Of a stretch of 64,000 bases of DNA, positions 61,946-64,000 are shown piece by piece. The stretch covers positions 9,430,946 to 9,494,945 of the forward strand of contig CM053247.1 of the NCBI GenBank assembly GCA_028583405.1, read 5' to 3'. Positions within the stretch are counted from its first letter, which is position 1, and every line of letters begins with the position of its first letter. Source of the DNA: Pogonophryne albipinna (taxonomy: Eukaryota; Chordata; Actinopteri; Perciformes; Artedidraconidae). Both the position numbers and the translations under genes were made by a program. Below the pieces are notes generated by a model. That model saw only the letters and a list, made by a program, of their open reading frames with translations. It ran no database searches and had not been told where the DNA came from.

Positions 61946-63562
61946 CACTAAGCATAGGTAGAAAAGAAAAGTTTGCCTTACCTTACAGGTCAGAAATCAG
62001 CTCTGCATTGTAACCAGTTCCAAAAACCACACAACCTAGAATTCATGAAACATGTTGCTTTGTCACCATGCAATTTTGATTCCCAAAGATAATTCTTCAA
62101 TGGCAAAGTTTGTCCATAATGTGGGATGACCAGGTGTCAGAACCGATTGACAGTGACCCTGCTAAAACTTGCCTCTATTCAATAGCTGTTTAGAATGCAA
62201 AAGAGGGAAATCACCATTGGCTGTGTCAGATGTCAATCAATCAACAAATATGTATTTACGAGTGTAGCCGGCTCCCAGAGAGTTTTTTGTGACATTTCAG
62301 TTTTTTTCCATCGCACATTGAGGTGATTTTGATTTGAAGCGACACTCGATGCGAGACTCAAGAGAAAATGCCCATCTATTTATACATTCCTCCTTTAAAC
62401 AAAATAGGATAATCAAACAGATAAGGTAACGGCAGCTGAAATGACCAAAAGGTTTACCAGACTGTGCAGCAATGGCAATCATACGGTTCAGTGGTAGTAA
62501 GCTAGCTCCAGTCATTATTCATGACTTAGAGATTGCAAAAACATTTGGAGGATTGTTTGTTGGAAAAAACAAACAATTCAAACCAAAACGTTTCAATAGA
62601 AAATGTAAATGTTTAAGGGTTAGATGGACATTATGTTGAAATCTAAACTACCTCTTAGCACCGCAGTAACATGTCCCACACAAACATCCTCTTTGTCCAT
62701 GTGGCTTGTTGGCACCTGGTCACCCTAGTCTACAGTTATAGAAACCACCCTCTGTCAGCGTCAACAATATGGTGGTAAGAAGCTCAAAGTGTCATACACA
62801 AAAAGAGAGTAGCTGTTTAACACCAAAAAAACTATTTGTTTCTCCGTATTGAAGGTTAAAAACACAAAAGCATTGTACATAATTTAAACCAATCAATGTT
62901 GTGTAATTAACAAGGATAAACTGATGTTTTTTAGTGGATGAGTAATGCAGATATCACTGTGTAATCATTTGACAGTGAGGGGAATACTTCCGGTTTTATT
63001 ATGAAAACTTCGAGACCGGAAATACTGTTTTCACCCCGTGAACGTTGACGCCAACTTTACATGGATGCTGCGGAAAGACGTAGTATATACACGTTCTGCT
63101 GACGTGACCTCAAATCATCTTCGTAATATCTATCAAACTATAGATCCTACACATCCACTGGACGTGGATTCTAAAAGTACAATATACACTTCTCGCTAGA
63201 AATCTAATCAAAAAGCATTTAATGGCCAAACTATCCTACAATTTAGGATTTTCCAGAGAGGGTTATTTGTGAATATATACGACCCTCTGGAGCGTTTGCA
63301 GTCAACAGGAGCACTAGAGGTTGAAAACTTTAAAATGTGATTATACCTATAGGTCGTAATAAGCGCTTGAACAATCGACTTATTTGGTCGTTTGAGTTGG
63401 AGGACTTGTTGCCAAGAAGATAGCTAGCTTGCAATGGTGCAATAGTGGAAAAGTGAGGACAATTGAAAGGCCAACACTGTACAATTTAATCCCTTAAGGG
63501 ACAGAGAGATACATCAAGAATACATTTACAACAAACTGGACCAATGCCAGAATGAAGCAACA
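61946..63562. other. region downstream of prkg2
   Basis: No gene recognised. From about 62970 the sequence looks like interspersed repeat DNA, unassigned. Confidence 0.4.
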
Positions 63563-63990
63563 AGGTCCCATGTCATGGCCATTTCTACTGATCATAATTC
63601 CATTGTTGAGGTCTACTAGAATAGATTTATATTGTGCAATTTTCCAAACTTACATTGGTTTCTCATACAGCATCTCTGTATAGTATGTGTATTCACTCTC
63701 TGTCCTAAACGGCTTGTTGGAGCTCCTGCCCCCCCCCCCCTCCCTATGAGCCCAGTGGCCGTCTGCGAGACAGCGAGACACAGCTAAACCTAGCCCGAAC
63801 CCAGCCCGAACACACACCCGCAGCCTGGCTGTGAGCCTCGCCGCCTCCTGCCATCTCAGGGAGGAGAAATCGGCGGAGCTGCAGCTGAGAAAAGATTGAG
63901 TGTGTTTGAGGGAGTCCGCAATTGGCCCATGTGGACCAATCCACGGACTTAACGTAACGGCTCCGCGGACGTAACGTAACGGCTCCACGG
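63563..63990 (-). repeat. dispersed repeat, copy B (longer)
   Basis: 63563-63725 is the inverted counterpart of 14975-15138. A C-run (63728-63740) and a GC-rich segment follow, with tandem CCGCGGACGTAACGTAACGG-like units at the window edge. The minus-strand open frame here is repeat DNA. Confidence 0.75.
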
Positions 63991-64000
63991 ATTGGTCCAT

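Noticed and set aside
63650..64000. 116-codon minus-strand open frame at the window edge
   Set aside because: Its sequence is shared with the dispersed repeat at ~15 kb, so it is repeat DNA rather than a gene start.

Overview
The window is vertebrate, and most likely from a spiny-rayed (acanthomorph) teleost. Genes are split into short exons with GT-AG introns. Long CA/GT/GA microsatellites, Tc1, hAT, DIRS and tRNA-SINE families are dense. Two orthologs of a conserved vertebrate gene pair lie head to tail on the + strand. Species cannot be fixed from the sequence alone.

Layout. (1) 1-13950: the 3' part of rasgef1b, six coding exons (916-12153) encoding the C-terminal ~163 residues of the RasGEF catalytic domain, plus a 3' UTR. 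(2) 13950-21720: intergenic DNA made of degenerate repeats, a hAT-like element with perfect 8-bp target duplications (19663-21459), a minisatellite and SINE remnants. (3) 21720-61950: the whole prkg2 gene (cGMP-dependent protein kinase type II). It has a probable 5' UTR exon, 18 coding exons (23206-61486) that splice in frame to a 779-residue protein, and a 3' UTR. (4) 61950-64000: downstream DNA ending in a dispersed repeat that also occurs near 15 kb.

The introns hold the mobile DNA. Intron 1 of prkg2 carries an apparently intact Tc1/mariner transposon (24207-25840, 337-codon transposase). Intron 2 carries a large inverted repeat (31290-34837) with a nested 335-bp element. Intron 7 has a MITE with an 8-bp target duplication. 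Intron 10 (8.8 kb) holds a ~6.1-kb antisense DIRS-type tyrosine-recombinase retroelement (48335-54441) with inverted termini, an internal complementary region, an open recombinase frame and broken gag/RT frames, followed by a 5'-truncated LINE tail. The last intron of rasgef1b has a hAT-like element with a second hAT-like element inside it. At least nine full or partial copies of one TTAA-flanked non-autonomous element are scattered through both genes.

Function. Rasgef1b is a guanine-nucleotide exchange factor for Ras-family GTPases. Prkg2 is a membrane-anchored cGMP-activated Ser/Thr kinase; its Met-Gly N-terminus suggests myristoylation. Their adjacency is ancestral synteny, not an operon. 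I did not find a new multi-gene system. The least explained structure is the 3.5-kb inverted repeat in prkg2 intron 2.
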